Source of the DNA: Streptomyces sp. NBC_01267
GTDB taxonomy: Bacteria; Actinomycetota; Actinomycetes; Streptomycetales; Streptomycetaceae
Assembly (NCBI RefSeq): GCF_036241575.1
Contig: NZ_CP108455.1
Location: 434,001 to 498,000 of the forward strand
Length of the DNA stretch: 64,000 bases
Reading direction: 5' to 3'
Shown here piece after piece: positions 20,418-28,694 of the stretch. Positions within the stretch are counted from its first letter, which is position 1, and every line of letters starts with the position of its first letter. The notes beneath the pieces are model-generated. The model was not told where the DNA came from. It searched no databases and was given only the letters and a program-made list of their open reading frames with translations. Both the position numbers and the translations under genes were made by a program.

Positions 20418-21470
20418 GTGGCACGTACAACCCCTGGTGGCGGGCGCGGAAACGCGCCGGTCACGCTGGCTCTGGTAGCCCAGCGCGCGGGAGTGTCCAC
20501 GCAGACGGTCTCCAACGCGCTCAACTCCCCCGAGCTGCTGGCACCGAGGACACTGGAGCGGGTCCGGGCCGCGATCACCGAGCTGGACTACCGTCCGCAC
20601 CAGGCCGCCCGCTCGCTGCGCACCCGTTCGAGCCGGCTGATCGGATACGGCATCCAGCCGACGCCACCGGGTCTGTCGACGCCCGTGCACGATCACTTCC
20701 TGCACGCACTGTCGGACTCGGCGGACAAGGCCGGGTACCGCATGCTGCTGTTCGCCGCCCCCATCGGCGGGGACGACGAGACCGAGCGTTACGACGATCT
20801 GCTGCGGGAACACTCGGTCGACGCCTTTGTGCTCAGCAACACCTACCGCGGCGACCGCCGGCACGCCTGGTTGCACAAACACGGCGTTCCCTTCGTCGCG
20901 TTCGGCCGGACCTGGGCCGCTCGCGACATCAGTGACTGGGTGGACGTCGACGGCGCCCACGGAACCGGGGCCGCGGTCGATCATCTGGTGGCCGCCGGTC
21001 ACCGCAAGATCGCCTTCCTCGGCTGGCCGCGCGGTTCCGGTGTCGGCGACGACCGGGCCCGCGGCTGGCGGGAGGCGATGCGGCAGCACGGTCTGCCCGT
21101 ACGCGAACTACGGGTGTCCTCGGTGGACGACGTGGACGCCGCACGGGACGCGGTGGGACCTGTCCTGACGCGTGCCACGGCGGTCGTCGCGGCCAGCGAC
21201 ACCCTGGCGCTGGGCTGCTACCGGGCGCTGCGCGACAGCGGCCGGAGTCCGGGCAGGGACGTGGCGGTGGTCGGCTTCGACGACTCCCCCGCCGCCGGTC
21301 TGCTCTCCCCGAGCCTCAGCAGCGTCCGCCAGCCGCTGGAGGAGGTCGGCCGGGCGTGCACCCGGCTGCTCATGTCCCGTATCAACGACCGGCGGGTCGA
21401 GCCGGAGCAGATCCTGCTGGCACCGGAACTGGTGGTCCGGGAGAGCTCTGCGACCACGCTCCGCCCGTAA
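20418..21470 (+). CDS. LacI/GalR-family sugar-responsive repressor
   Basis: A 350-residue LacI-type repressor. The N-terminal helix-turn-helix (about 15-36, TLALVAQRAGVSTQTVSNAL) and hinge are followed by a periplasmic-binding-protein-like ligand domain with the ADK-type core VAVVGFDDSP near residue 280. The GTG at 20418 is chosen because GGAGG ends six bases upstream; a TTG one codon earlier is less likely. It is divergent from the debranching-like gene and 118 bases ahead of the sugar importer genes, so it probably controls both, releasing DNA when the imported sugar or a derivative binds. Confidence 0.93.
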   Translation: MARTTPGGGRGNAPVTLALVAQRAGVSTQTVSNALNSPELLAPRTLERVRAAITELDYRPHQAARSLRTRSSRLIGYGIQPTPPGLSTPVHDHFLHALSDSADKAGYRMLLFAAPIGGDDETERYDDLLREHSVDAFVLSNTYRGDRRHAWLHKHGVPFVAFGRTWAARDISDWVDVDGAHGTGAAVDHLVAAGHRKIAFLGWPRGSGVGDDRARGWREAMRQHGLPVRELRVSSVDDVDAARDAVGPVLTRATAVVAASDTLALGCYRALRDSGRSPGRDVAVVGFDDSPAAGLLSPSLSSVRQPLEEVGRACTRLLMSRINDRRVEPEQILLAPELVVRESSATTLRP

Positions 21471-21490
21471 CGGCCCTTTGCCCCGCCCCC

Positions 21491-21526
21491 TTTCACTTTC
21501 ACCCTCACCACCTTCACCTTCACCCT
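21491..21526 (+). repeat. Pyrimidine-rich TTCACC-type short tandem repeat
   Basis: Between lacI and the sugar-binding gene the plus strand carries a run built from degenerate TTCACC/CTCACC units with almost no G. It could mark a transcript boundary or a factor-dependent (Rho rut-like) stretch; no hairpin was seen in it. Confidence 0.5.
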
Positions 21527-21587
21527 GCACGCCTCAGCTCCGCCTTCGGCGTCTCTCCGTCCCGTACAGAAAGCCCTGGAGAAAACG

Positions 21588-22829
21588 ATGACAGTACGCA
21601 GAGCCGCGACCGCCACCGCTGTGTGCGGCGCGTTCCTGCTCACCGGGTGTTCGTCCAACTTCGGCAGCAACAGCAGCGCCGAACAGGACACCAAGAGCAA
21701 ACAGAGCCTCAACGTGATGATCGGCTCCTCGGGCGACGCCGAGACGAAGGCCGTCAGGACAGCGGCTGCGGCCTGGGCGAAGAAGACCGGCAACACCGTC
21801 ACGGTGGTGCCCGCCCAGAATCTGGACCAGCAGCTCGGCCAGGCGCTGGCGGGAGGCAAGCCGCCGGACGTCTTCTACGTGGGCTCGTCGGTCTTCGCCA
21901 ACTACGCCAAGGGCAACTCGCTGTACGCCTACGGGGACCAGCTCGCGGACAAGGACGACTTCTCGGCGTCGCTGCGCAAGTCCTTCAGCTACGGCGGCAA
22001 GTTCATGTGCGCGCCCAAGGACAGCTCCACCCTGGCGCTGGCGGTCAACACCACGATGTGGAAGAATACCGGTCTCACCGAGGCCGACTACCCGAAGACC
22101 TGGGAGGACCTGGAGAAGACCGCCAGGAGGCTGACCACGAAGAAGGTCACCGGTCTGGTCGTGGACGGCTCGTACAACGAGCTCGGCGGCTTCCTCAAGC
22201 AGTCCGGCGGATGGATAACCGACGCCGGGCAGACCAAGGTGACCGCTGACAGCGCCGCCAACGTCAAGGCGCTGACGTACCTCAAGAAGCTGCTGGGCGA
22301 AGGCGTGCTGAAGTACCCCAAGCAGGTCGACACCGGCTGGGGCGGCGAGGCGCTCGGTACGCAGAAGGCCGCGATGACCATCGAGGGCAACTGGCTGACC
22401 GGGGCGATGAAGACGGACTACCCGTCCGTGGGCTACAAGGTCGTCGCCCTGCCCGAGGGGCCGTCCGGCAAGGGCACGCTGTCCTTCAGCACCTGCTGGG
22501 GCATCGCCAACAAGAGCTCCCACCACGCCGCCGCCGTGTCGCTGGTCAAGGCGCTCACCACCGCGGAGCAGCAGCTGTCCTTCGCCGATGCCTTCGGGGT
22601 CATGCCGTCGCGGGACAGCGCACTGGCCACCTTCAAGGAGAAGCACCCGCAGGACAAGGCGTTCAGCGACGGGGCGGCGTACGCGCAGGGCCCGGTCACC
22701 GTTCCCGGGTTCACCAAGGTGCTGACCCAGTTCGACACCGATCTGGCCGGGCTGGCGACCGCCGATCCCAAGAAGATCCTTTCCGACCTGCAGACCAATG
22801 GTGAGCAGGTACTCAAGGGCGGCAACTGA
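21588..22829 (+). CDS. Extracellular sugar-binding lipoprotein (ABC importer)
   Basis: A 413-residue family-1 solute-binding lipoprotein. The signal peptide ends in FLLTGC, giving lipidated Cys21. The body has the PDVFYVGSS and Trp-rich (SGGWITDAG, GNWLTGAM) features of carbohydrate-binding proteins from CUT1 importers. ATG at 21588 has GGAGAA in front. It is followed by the two permease genes; as in most Streptomyces CUT1 systems no ATPase is encoded here, and the shared MsiK ATPase elsewhere would be expected to energise it. The sugar is unknown; neighbours suggest a plant-derived oligosaccharide. Confidence 0.93.
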   Translation: MTVRRAATATAVCGAFLLTGCSSNFGSNSSAEQDTKSKQSLNVMIGSSGDAETKAVRTAAAAWAKKTGNTVTVVPAQNLDQQLGQALAGGKPPDVFYVGSSVFANYAKGNSLYAYGDQLADKDDFSASLRKSFSYGGKFMCAPKDSSTLALAVNTTMWKNTGLTEADYPKTWEDLEKTARRLTTKKVTGLVVDGSYNELGGFLKQSGGWITDAGQTKVTADSAANVKALTYLKKLLGEGVLKYPKQVDTGWGGEALGTQKAAMTIEGNWLTGAMKTDYPSVGYKVVALPEGPSGKGTLSFSTCWGIANKSSHHAAAVSLVKALTTAEQQLSFADAFGVMPSRDSALATFKEKHPQDKAFSDGAAYAQGPVTVPGFTKVLTQFDTDLAGLATADPKKILSDLQTNGEQVLKGGN

Positions 22830-22908
22830 CCCGTCTGCAGCACCTGGTTCCACTTGATGTCGCACGACGCCCGCCGGGCCCCACCGGCGGGCGCAGGAGG
22901 AGAGAACA

Positions 22909-24102
22909 ATGAGCCAGCACGGCAACGGCGCCGTCGCGGTGCCGGTGGGGGCCGGAGGTGCCGGCGCCGGACCGGCCGGCCGCGCCCGCGGCGCCGGAAC
23001 GCAGCGCGGACGCCGCGGCCCCGGGGGTCGCCGAGGCACCGGTATCAAGGGCCGCCAGGGAATGTGGGGGTGGCTGTTCGTCAGCCCCATGGTGATCGTC
23101 CTCGGGCTGTTCCTGCTGCTGCCCATCGGGATGGCCCTGTGGGTGAGCATGCTGCACTGGGACGGGCAGTCGAACCCGTTCAGCGGCGCCGCCGACTTCG
23201 TAGGAGTGCACAACTACACCGATCTGCTGACCCGCGAGGGGCAGGACCGGAAACTGTTCATGACGTCGGTACGCAACAACCTGTACTACGTCCTGCTGGT
23301 GGTGCCGTTGCAGACGGCCCTCTCGCTGGGGCTGGCCATCGCCGTCAACAGCCGCCGGATCAAGGGGAAAGGGTTGTTCCGGACCGTCTTCTACTTCCCC
23401 TCGGTGACCAGTTCCATCGCCATCTCGACCGTCTTCCTCTTCCTGTTCCAGGGCAGCGGCGCGGTGAACGCGCTGCTGAAGTGGGTCGGCATCACCGGAC
23501 CGAAGTGGTTCACCGACGCCCACGGCCTGGTGTGGAGCCTGCTCGGCATGCTCGGCATCGTCGACCCCGACAGGCCGGTGCCCGCGCTCGCGGCCCACGG
23601 ATTCCTGGGACTGTCCTGGTGGGACTGGCTGTCCGGGCCGTCCATCGCGATGTGCACCATCATCGTGCTGGCGGTGTGGACCACCTCGGGCACCTACATG
23701 CTGATCTTCCTCGCCGCGCTCCAGGACGTCCCCGCCGAGTTGGAGGAGGCGGCGCTGCTGGACGGCGCCAGCCGCTGGCAGTCCTTCCGCAACGTCACGC
23801 TCCCGGCCCTCAGGCCGGTGCTGTTCCTGGTGGTCACCCTCGGACTGATCGGCTCCTGGCAGGTCTTCGACGCGGTCTACGTGATGAGCCAGGGCGCACC
23901 CGCCAACACCACGCTCACCCCCGCGTTCCTCTCGTACACCGCCGGATTCCAGGATGCCGACTACGGGCGCGCGGCAGCGATCGCCTTCATCCTGCTGGCG
24001 ATCATCCTGGCGATGACCGTGGTGCAGCGCGTGCTGCTCCGCGACCGCGACGCGGCCGGCACCGGTACGCGTGGCCGGTTCCCCCGCAGGAGGACCTCAT
24101 GA
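22909..24102 (+). CDS. Sugar ABC transporter permease (MalF-type, CUT1)
   Basis: A 397-residue inner-membrane permease. A Gly/Arg/Ala-rich cytoplasmic leader of about 45 residues precedes six membrane segments, starting WGWLFVSPMVIVLGLFLLLP. The EAA loop reads EEAALLDGASRWQSF, the contact site for the ATPase. A linker between helices 3 and 4 (about 190-240) is longer than in average members. ATG 22909 is preceded by AGGAGAGAACA. Its stop overlaps the next permease start by four bases (ATGA). Confidence 0.92.
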   Translation: MSQHGNGAVAVPVGAGGAGAGPAGRARGAGTQRGRRGPGGRRGTGIKGRQGMWGWLFVSPMVIVLGLFLLLPIGMALWVSMLHWDGQSNPFSGAADFVGVHNYTDLLTREGQDRKLFMTSVRNNLYYVLLVVPLQTALSLGLAIAVNSRRIKGKGLFRTVFYFPSVTSSIAISTVFLFLFQGSGAVNALLKWVGITGPKWFTDAHGLVWSLLGMLGIVDPDRPVPALAAHGFLGLSWWDWLSGPSIAMCTIIVLAVWTTSGTYMLIFLAALQDVPAELEEAALLDGASRWQSFRNVTLPALRPVLFLVVTLGLIGSWQVFDAVYVMSQGAPANTTLTPAFLSYTAGFQDADYGRAAAIAFILLAIILAMTVVQRVLLRDRDAAGTGTRGRFPRRRTS

Positions 24103-24995
24103 GCAGCCGGACCACCACCACGGCCCGTCGCCGTCCGACCGGCGGTACGGGGGACCGCACCGTGCGCACGGTCGTGTACCTGCTGCTCGCCGGTGTCGGG
24201 CTGATGTACCTGCTGCCGTTCGTCATCCAGGTCGTGACGTCCCTCAAGACCGATCCGGACGCTGCCGCGCATCCGCTGTCGCTCCTGCCGGACCCGTTCT
24301 CGCTGAATTCCTACCGGCGGCTGTTCGGGCTGGGCGGGACCGGCGACGCCGTGCCGTTCACCCGGTGGCTGGCGAACTCCGCACTGGTCACCCTCTTCAT
24401 CACCGCCGGGCGGGTCTTCTTCGACTCGCTGGCCGGGTACGCGCTGGCCCGGCTGGACTTCCGCGGGCGCGCCCTGCTCTTCAACGGGCTGCTCGCGGTG
24501 ATGTCGGTGCCCGGTGTGGTGCTGCTGATCCCCAAGTTCCTGGTCCTCAACCAGCTGGGCATCTTCGACAGTTACGCCGGCATGGTGATCCCGTTGCTGG
24601 TGGACGGGGCCGGCGTGTTCATCATGCGGCAGTTCTTCGTGTCGGTCCCCAGGGAGGTGGAGGAGGCGGCCAGGATCGACGGGGCGAGCATCTTCCGTAC
24701 GTTCTGGTCGGTGGTCCTGCCGATGGCGAGGCCCGCGCTAATCACCCTGACGATCCTCTCGTTCCAGGGTTCGTGGAACGAGTTCACCCACTTCCTGGTG
24801 GCCACCCAGTCCCCGCAGTACGAGACGCTGACGACCGGTCTGGCACATCTCGTCTCGGGCAGCCTGAGCGCGGGCACCCAGTACCCGCTCAAGCTCACCG
24901 CGGCGCTGCTCGCGACCGTCCCGGTGGCCGTGCTGTTCTTCGCCTTCCAGCGGCACTTCGTGCGCAGCGCGAACTCCGGAGCGGTCAAACAGTGA
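24099..24995 (+). CDS. Sugar ABC transporter permease (MalG-type, CUT1)
   Basis: A 298-residue permease with six predicted helices (first YLLLAGVGLMYLLPFVIQVV) and the EAA loop EEAARIDGASIFRTF. It pairs with the MalF-type subunit encoded just upstream; ATG at 24099 overlaps that gene's stop (ATGA) and has GCAGGAGG before it. It ends the LacI-regulated transport operon, converging on the steroid operon. Confidence 0.93.
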   Translation: MSSRTTTTARRRPTGGTGDRTVRTVVYLLLAGVGLMYLLPFVIQVVTSLKTDPDAAAHPLSLLPDPFSLNSYRRLFGLGGTGDAVPFTRWLANSALVTLFITAGRVFFDSLAGYALARLDFRGRALLFNGLLAVMSVPGVVLLIPKFLVLNQLGIFDSYAGMVIPLLVDGAGVFIMRQFFVSVPREVEEAARIDGASIFRTFWSVVLPMARPALITLTILSFQGSWNEFTHFLVATQSPQYETLTTGLAHLVSGSLSAGTQYPLKLTAALLATVPVAVLFFAFQRHFVRSANSGAVKQ

Positions 24996-25085
24996 CAGTG
25001 GCCGGGAAGTAGCAGCGGTCAGGGAGGAGCAGCGGACCGGCGGTGACACCGGTCGGGGAGGAGCACCGGGCGCCCGGAGCGCCCC

Positions 25086-25979
25086 TCACTTCTCGGCGGA
25101 CGCCCCCACCTGACGGGGGGCGTCCGCCGTTTCCGTATCCGCCGCCCGACCGGTCCGGTACGCCGCCCGTCCCCCCGAGACCGCTGCCCGCCCGCCGTTG
25201 TGGAGCTCGAAGCGCAGGTCCGGGGAGGCTGCTGCGTCGGTGGGCTCCCAGGTGTGTGCCGTGAGGAGGTCGCCCGGGAAGACGGGGGCGGCGAACCGCC
25301 CTTCCAGCCGGACCAGGTCGGCCGGATGGGCGCCGGCGTACCGGGCGAGCGGAAGTGTCGCCGCGGCGAGCGAGCACAGACCGTGCAGGAACGGCCGCGG
25401 CTGCCCGGCCGCGCGGGCCGCCTCCGGGTCGATGTGCATGGCGTGGCGGTCGCCGAGCAGACGGTAGAGCGCCGCCTGGTTCGGCGCCGTCGCCACCTCG
25501 GTCCGGTGGTCCGTCGGCCCCGGCGGGACGGCCGGCGCCGACGGTCCGCGTTCGCCGCCGAACCCGCCGCGGCCCGGCGCGAAGAGGGACCAGGTCGCTA
25601 CGGAGAAGTCGCTGACCACCACGACGTCGAACACCGCGGCCGAGCCCTTGTCCCACACGTCCCCGACGTACGCCCGCATCGCCACCTTCCCGGCACGCGG
25701 CAGCGGAGCCAGCACCTCCAGCCGCTGGGCGCCGTGCACCGCGGTGCGGATGTCGAACGCGCCCAGCGCGCCCAGCGCGTCGGGGGCCCACTGGGCCAGG
25801 GTGAGGGCGAACGTCGGCAGCACCCTGAGGCGCTCCTCGAAGACCAGGTCCAGGTCGGTGGCGTCCGCGCCGATCGCCAGGGCGTAGAGGATCGCGTCGC
25901 TCTCCTCGTACGAGACGGTGCGCTCCCCCAGCGGACGGCCCCGCCAGGCACCCGCCCCGGTCCCTTCCGGCGCGCTCAC
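25086..25979 (-). CDS. MaoC-type enoyl-CoA hydratase 2 (steroid side-chain candidate)
   Basis: A 297-residue double hot-dog protein like the hydratase-2 domain of peroxisomal MFE-2, which hydrates trans-2-enoyl-CoA to the (R)-3-hydroxy product. The N-terminal half carries RVLPTFALT (52-60); the catalytic loop in the second half is GDRHAMHIDP (176-185), where Asp177 and His182 fit the catalytic pair but the usual DxNPLH has changed to DRHAMH. FLHGLC follows. GTG at 25979 overlaps the ltp2 stop by four bases. It is the last gene of the nine-gene steroid operon. A paralogue with the canonical motif is at 37163, so the two may act on different chain lengths. Confidence 0.85.
   Translation of the reverse strand: MSAPEGTGAGAWRGRPLGERTVSYEESDAILYALAIGADATDLDLVFEERLRVLPTFALTLAQWAPDALGALGAFDIRTAVHGAQRLEVLAPLPRAGKVAMRAYVGDVWDKGSAAVFDVVVVSDFSVATWSLFAPGRGGFGGERGPSAPAVPPGPTDHRTEVATAPNQAALYRLLGDRHAMHIDPEAARAAGQPRPFLHGLCSLAAATLPLARYAGAHPADLVRLEGRFAAPVFPGDLLTAHTWEPTDAAASPDLRFELHNGGRAAVSGGRAAYRTGRAADTETADAPRQVGASAEK
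25095..25128. terminator. Bidirectional terminator embedded in the hydratase 3' coding end
   Basis: GGCGGACGCCCCC (25095-25107) and GGGGGCGTCCGCC (25116-25128) form a perfect 13-bp stem with an eight-base loop. It lies within the last 15 codons of the hydratase gene, at the meeting point of the sugar-import and steroid operons. Confidence 0.7.
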
Positions 25980-27151
25980 CCGGCCGCGCCCAGGACGAGG
26001 CCGCTGGTGGGTACGCCGGTGCCCGCGGTCACCAGCACATGGCCCACGTCCGGTGGCTGGTTGACGGAGGTGCGGCGGATGAGGCGGACCGCCTCGGCGA
26101 TGCCGTTCATCCCGTGCAGATAGGCCTCACCGAGCTGGCCGCCGTGGGTGTTGGTGGGCAGCAGGCCACCGATTTCCAGGTGCCCGTCGGCGATGAAGTC
26201 CTTCGCCTCGCCGGGCGCGCAGAACCCCAGTTCCTCCAGTTGCGGGAGGACCAGCGGGGTGAAGTGGTCGTAGAGGACGGCGGCGTCCATGTCGGCGGGG
26301 CCGAGGCCGCTCTGGGCGTAGAGCTGTTCGCCGACCAGACCCATCTCGGGGATGGCTGCGGCCCCGGTCCGGTAGTAGCTGGTCATCATGTGCTGGTCGC
26401 GTCCCGATCCCTGTGCCGCGCCGAGGACCTGGGCCGGGGGATGCGGCAGGTCGCGGGCGCGCTCGGCCGACACCAGGACGAGCGCCTGGCCGCCGTCGGT
26501 CTCCTGGCAGCAGTCGAGCAGCCGCAGCGGTTCGGCGATCCAGCGGGAGGCCTGGTGGTCCGCCAGGGTGATGGGTCGGCCGTGGAACCAGGCCGCCGGG
26601 TTCGTCGCCGCGTGCTTGCGGTCCACGACGGCGACCCGGCCGAAGTCCTCGCTGGTGGCGCCGTATTCGTACATGTAGCGGCGGGCGAACATCGCCACCC
26701 ACTGGGCGGGGGTGCTCAGGCCGTGCGGTGTCATCCAGGAGTACGCGGCCCGGTCGGCGCCGGTGTCCATGGCCCGGTCGGCCTGGCCGAGCCCGTAGCG
26801 CTCGCCGGAGCGTTCGTTGAACGCCCGGTAACAGACCACGACTTCGGCCACCCCGGTGGCGATGGCCATGGCGGCCTGCTGCACCGTTCCGCACGCGGCC
26901 CCGCCGCCGTAGCCGACGCGGGAGAAGAACTTCAGCTCTCCCATGCCGGTGTTGCGGGCGATGTGGATCTCGGAACTGGTGTCGGAGGTGAAGGTCACGA
27001 GCCCGTCGACGTCGGACGGTGTGAGCCCCGCGTCCGCGACGGCGGCGAGCACGGCCTCGCAGGCGAGCCGCAGTTCGCTGCGCCCGGACTTCTTGGAGAA
27101 CTCGGTCGCGCCGATACCGGCGATGGCGGCGGCGCCGGACAGGGCGTTCAT
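25976..27151 (-). CDS. ltp2: Ltp2-type steroid side-chain retro-aldolase (thiolase-like)
   Basis: A 391-residue thiolase-superfamily protein lacking normal thiolase cysteines, matching Mycobacterium tuberculosis Ltp2 (Rv3540c) in length and in features such as GGGAACGTVQQAAMAI (82-97), a YDHFTPLVLPQLEELG segment near residue 295 and the NTHGGQLGEAYLHGMNG loop. Ltp2 with ChsH2's DUF35 domain cleaves the 17-hydroxy C22 steroid-CoA into a 17-keto steroid and propionyl-CoA, ending side-chain removal. The gene overlaps chsH1 by four bases (ATGA) and the hydratase by four (GTGA). Identification rests on the family match plus the flanking chsE1/E2/H1/H2 set. Confidence 0.9.
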   Translation of the reverse strand: MNALSGAAAIAGIGATEFSKKSGRSELRLACEAVLAAVADAGLTPSDVDGLVTFTSDTSSEIHIARNTGMGELKFFSRVGYGGGAACGTVQQAAMAIATGVAEVVVCYRAFNERSGERYGLGQADRAMDTGADRAAYSWMTPHGLSTPAQWVAMFARRYMYEYGATSEDFGRVAVVDRKHAATNPAAWFHGRPITLADHQASRWIAEPLRLLDCCQETDGGQALVLVSAERARDLPHPPAQVLGAAQGSGRDQHMMTSYYRTGAAAIPEMGLVGEQLYAQSGLGPADMDAAVLYDHFTPLVLPQLEELGFCAPGEAKDFIADGHLEIGGLLPTNTHGGQLGEAYLHGMNGIAEAVRLIRRTSVNQPPDVGHVLVTAGTGVPTSGLVLGAAG

Positions 27152-27567
27152 CGGGATTCCTCCTGCGCGAACTGGACGACGACGGTGCCGGTGACATGGC
27201 TGCCCAGGCGGTTGTCACCGCGGACCCGGATCTCGGCCCGGCCCGCGTCCACGGCGGTCACGGTGCCGCTGAGGACCATCGTGTCGCCGGGGTGGTTGGG
27301 GACGCCCAGCCGGATGCGGATCGCTTTGACGACGGCGGACGGTCCGGCCCACGCGCTGACGAACCGGTCGACCAGGCCGTTGGTGGTCAGGATGTTCATG
27401 AAGATGTCCGCCGACCCTCGCTCGACGGCCGAATCCGGGTCGTGGTGCACGTCCTGGAAGTCGCGGCTCGCGAGGGCGGTGGCCACGATCATCGTCCGGG
27501 TGAGCGGAACCGACAGCTCGGGGAGGGTGTCGCCGACGGCCGGCCCGGTTCGGGCGCGGGCCGTCAC
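27148..27567 (-). CDS. chsH1: MaoC subunit of heteromeric steroid enoyl-CoA hydratase (ChsH1)
   Basis: A 139-residue single hot-dog MaoC protein. RDFQDVHHD (35-43) carries the catalytic Asp and His. In mycobacteria ChsH1 forms a complex with ChsH2 that hydrates the C22 3-oxo-chola-4,17-diene enoyl-CoA at C17. The GTG at 27567 is chosen since it overlaps the chsE1 stop (GTGA) and gives the family length of about 130 residues; a longer frame upstream would run through chsE1. Its stop overlaps the ltp2 ATG. Confidence 0.9.
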   Translation of the reverse strand: MTARARTGPAVGDTLPELSVPLTRTMIVATALASRDFQDVHHDPDSAVERGSADIFMNILTTNGLVDRFVSAWAGPSAVVKAIRIRLGVPNHPGDTMVLSGTVTAVDAGRAEIRVRGDNRLGSHVTGTVVVQFAQEESR

Positions 27568-28694
27568 GGCGTCACCGGTCCGCCGCCGGCGAGTTCGGCG
27601 CCGAGCTGCGCGAGGGTGGCCCCCGCGCCGCCGAGGGTGCCCGCGATCTGCCTGCCCCACAGGAAGTGCCGGTGCACCGGGTAGTCGGTGTCGACGCCGA
27701 TCCCGCCGTGCACGTGCTGCACCCGGTGGACCACGTTCAGGCCCGCCTCGTTCGCCCACCACCGTGCCACCAGCACCGCCCGCGCGGCTTCCGCGCCCGC
27801 CTCCAGGTCGGAGACCGCCTGCCAGTGGGTCACCCGCATCGCGTCGATGTCGATGTAGCAGTCGGCGAGCTGGTGCTGCACGGCCTGGAAGGTCGCCAGC
27901 GGCCTGCCGAACTGCTCCCGCTCACTGAGATAGGTGGCGGCATGTGCCAACGCACCCTGTGCGACGCCCAGTTGGACGGCGGAGAGGGCGACGGACGCGC
28001 GGTCGAGCAGCCACTCCAGCACACCGGTTCCGGGGGTGCCCACGGCCTGCGCGGCGGCGTCGTCCAGGACGAGATGCCCGCTGAGGTCGTACGTCGTGGT
28101 CTCGGCGGCCTCCCAGCGGGCCCCCTCGGTGTCCGTCTCGACCAGGAAGAGCCCGGTGCCCTGCTCGGCGGTGGCCGCGACCAGGACGTGCCCGGCCCCG
28201 AACGGTGAGGGGACAGCGGCCTTCGTCCCGGTCAGCCGCCAGGCCGCCGGTCCGTCGCCGTCCACCGGGACGGCCCGCGCCCGGCACGCGGGGTGGGCCG
28301 CGTCCGCCGGACCGAACTCCTCCAGTGCGACGGTGAGCCGTCCGCTCCCGTCCACGGCCCCCGGCAACAGCGCGGCCCGCTGCCCGGGGGTGCCGTGCGC
28401 GGCGACCGCCAGGGCGCCGACCCCGGCCGACCACAGCGGTACGGGTGCGACACGGCGTCCCTGCTCCTCCAGGAGCACGCTGAACGCGCCGAGTCCGAGG
28501 CCCGCCCCGCCCGCGTCCACGGGCAGCACGATGCCCAGCAGCCCGGCCTTCGCCAGCTGCGCCCACAGCTCCGGGTCGGTACGGTCCGGCCCGCTCTCCA
28601 CCTCACGCAGCCGGGCGGAGGTGGCCCGGTCGGTGAAGATCTCGGCCGCGAGGTCGCGGACCGCCAGCAGTTCCTCGTCGAGCGTGAAGTCCAT
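27564..28694 (-). CDS. chsE1: Non-catalytic-type acyl-CoA dehydrogenase subunit (ChsE1/FadE28-like)
   Basis: A 376-residue acyl-CoA dehydrogenase. Where the catalytic Glu of related subunits sits in an ERxxL motif, this protein reads LLDRASVALSAVQLG, without Glu, as expected for the FadE28-like partner of an alpha2beta2 enzyme in which only the other chain is catalytic. SEREQFGRPLATFQAVQHQLAD and the QHVHGGIGVDTDYPVHR segment are the usual FAD/tetramer regions. With ChsE2 it would desaturate the 3-oxo-4-pregnene-20-carboxyl-CoA intermediate. ATG at 28694 shares one base with the chsH2 stop. Confidence 0.88.
   Translation of the reverse strand: MDFTLDEELLAVRDLAAEIFTDRATSARLREVESGPDRTDPELWAQLAKAGLLGIVLPVDAGGAGLGLGAFSVLLEEQGRRVAPVPLWSAGVGALAVAAHGTPGQRAALLPGAVDGSGRLTVALEEFGPADAAHPACRARAVPVDGDGPAAWRLTGTKAAVPSPFGAGHVLVAATAEQGTGLFLVETDTEGARWEAAETTTYDLSGHLVLDDAAAQAVGTPGTGVLEWLLDRASVALSAVQLGVAQGALAHAATYLSEREQFGRPLATFQAVQHQLADCYIDIDAMRVTHWQAVSDLEAGAEAARAVLVARWWANEAGLNVVHRVQHVHGGIGVDTDYPVHRHFLWGRQIAGTLGGAGATLAQLGAELAGGGPVTP

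Noticed and set aside
22854..24995. Single 713-codon plus-strand frame covering both sugar permeases
   Set aside because: Only its last 298 codons are homologous to MalG; the earlier part runs out of frame through the MalF-type gene.
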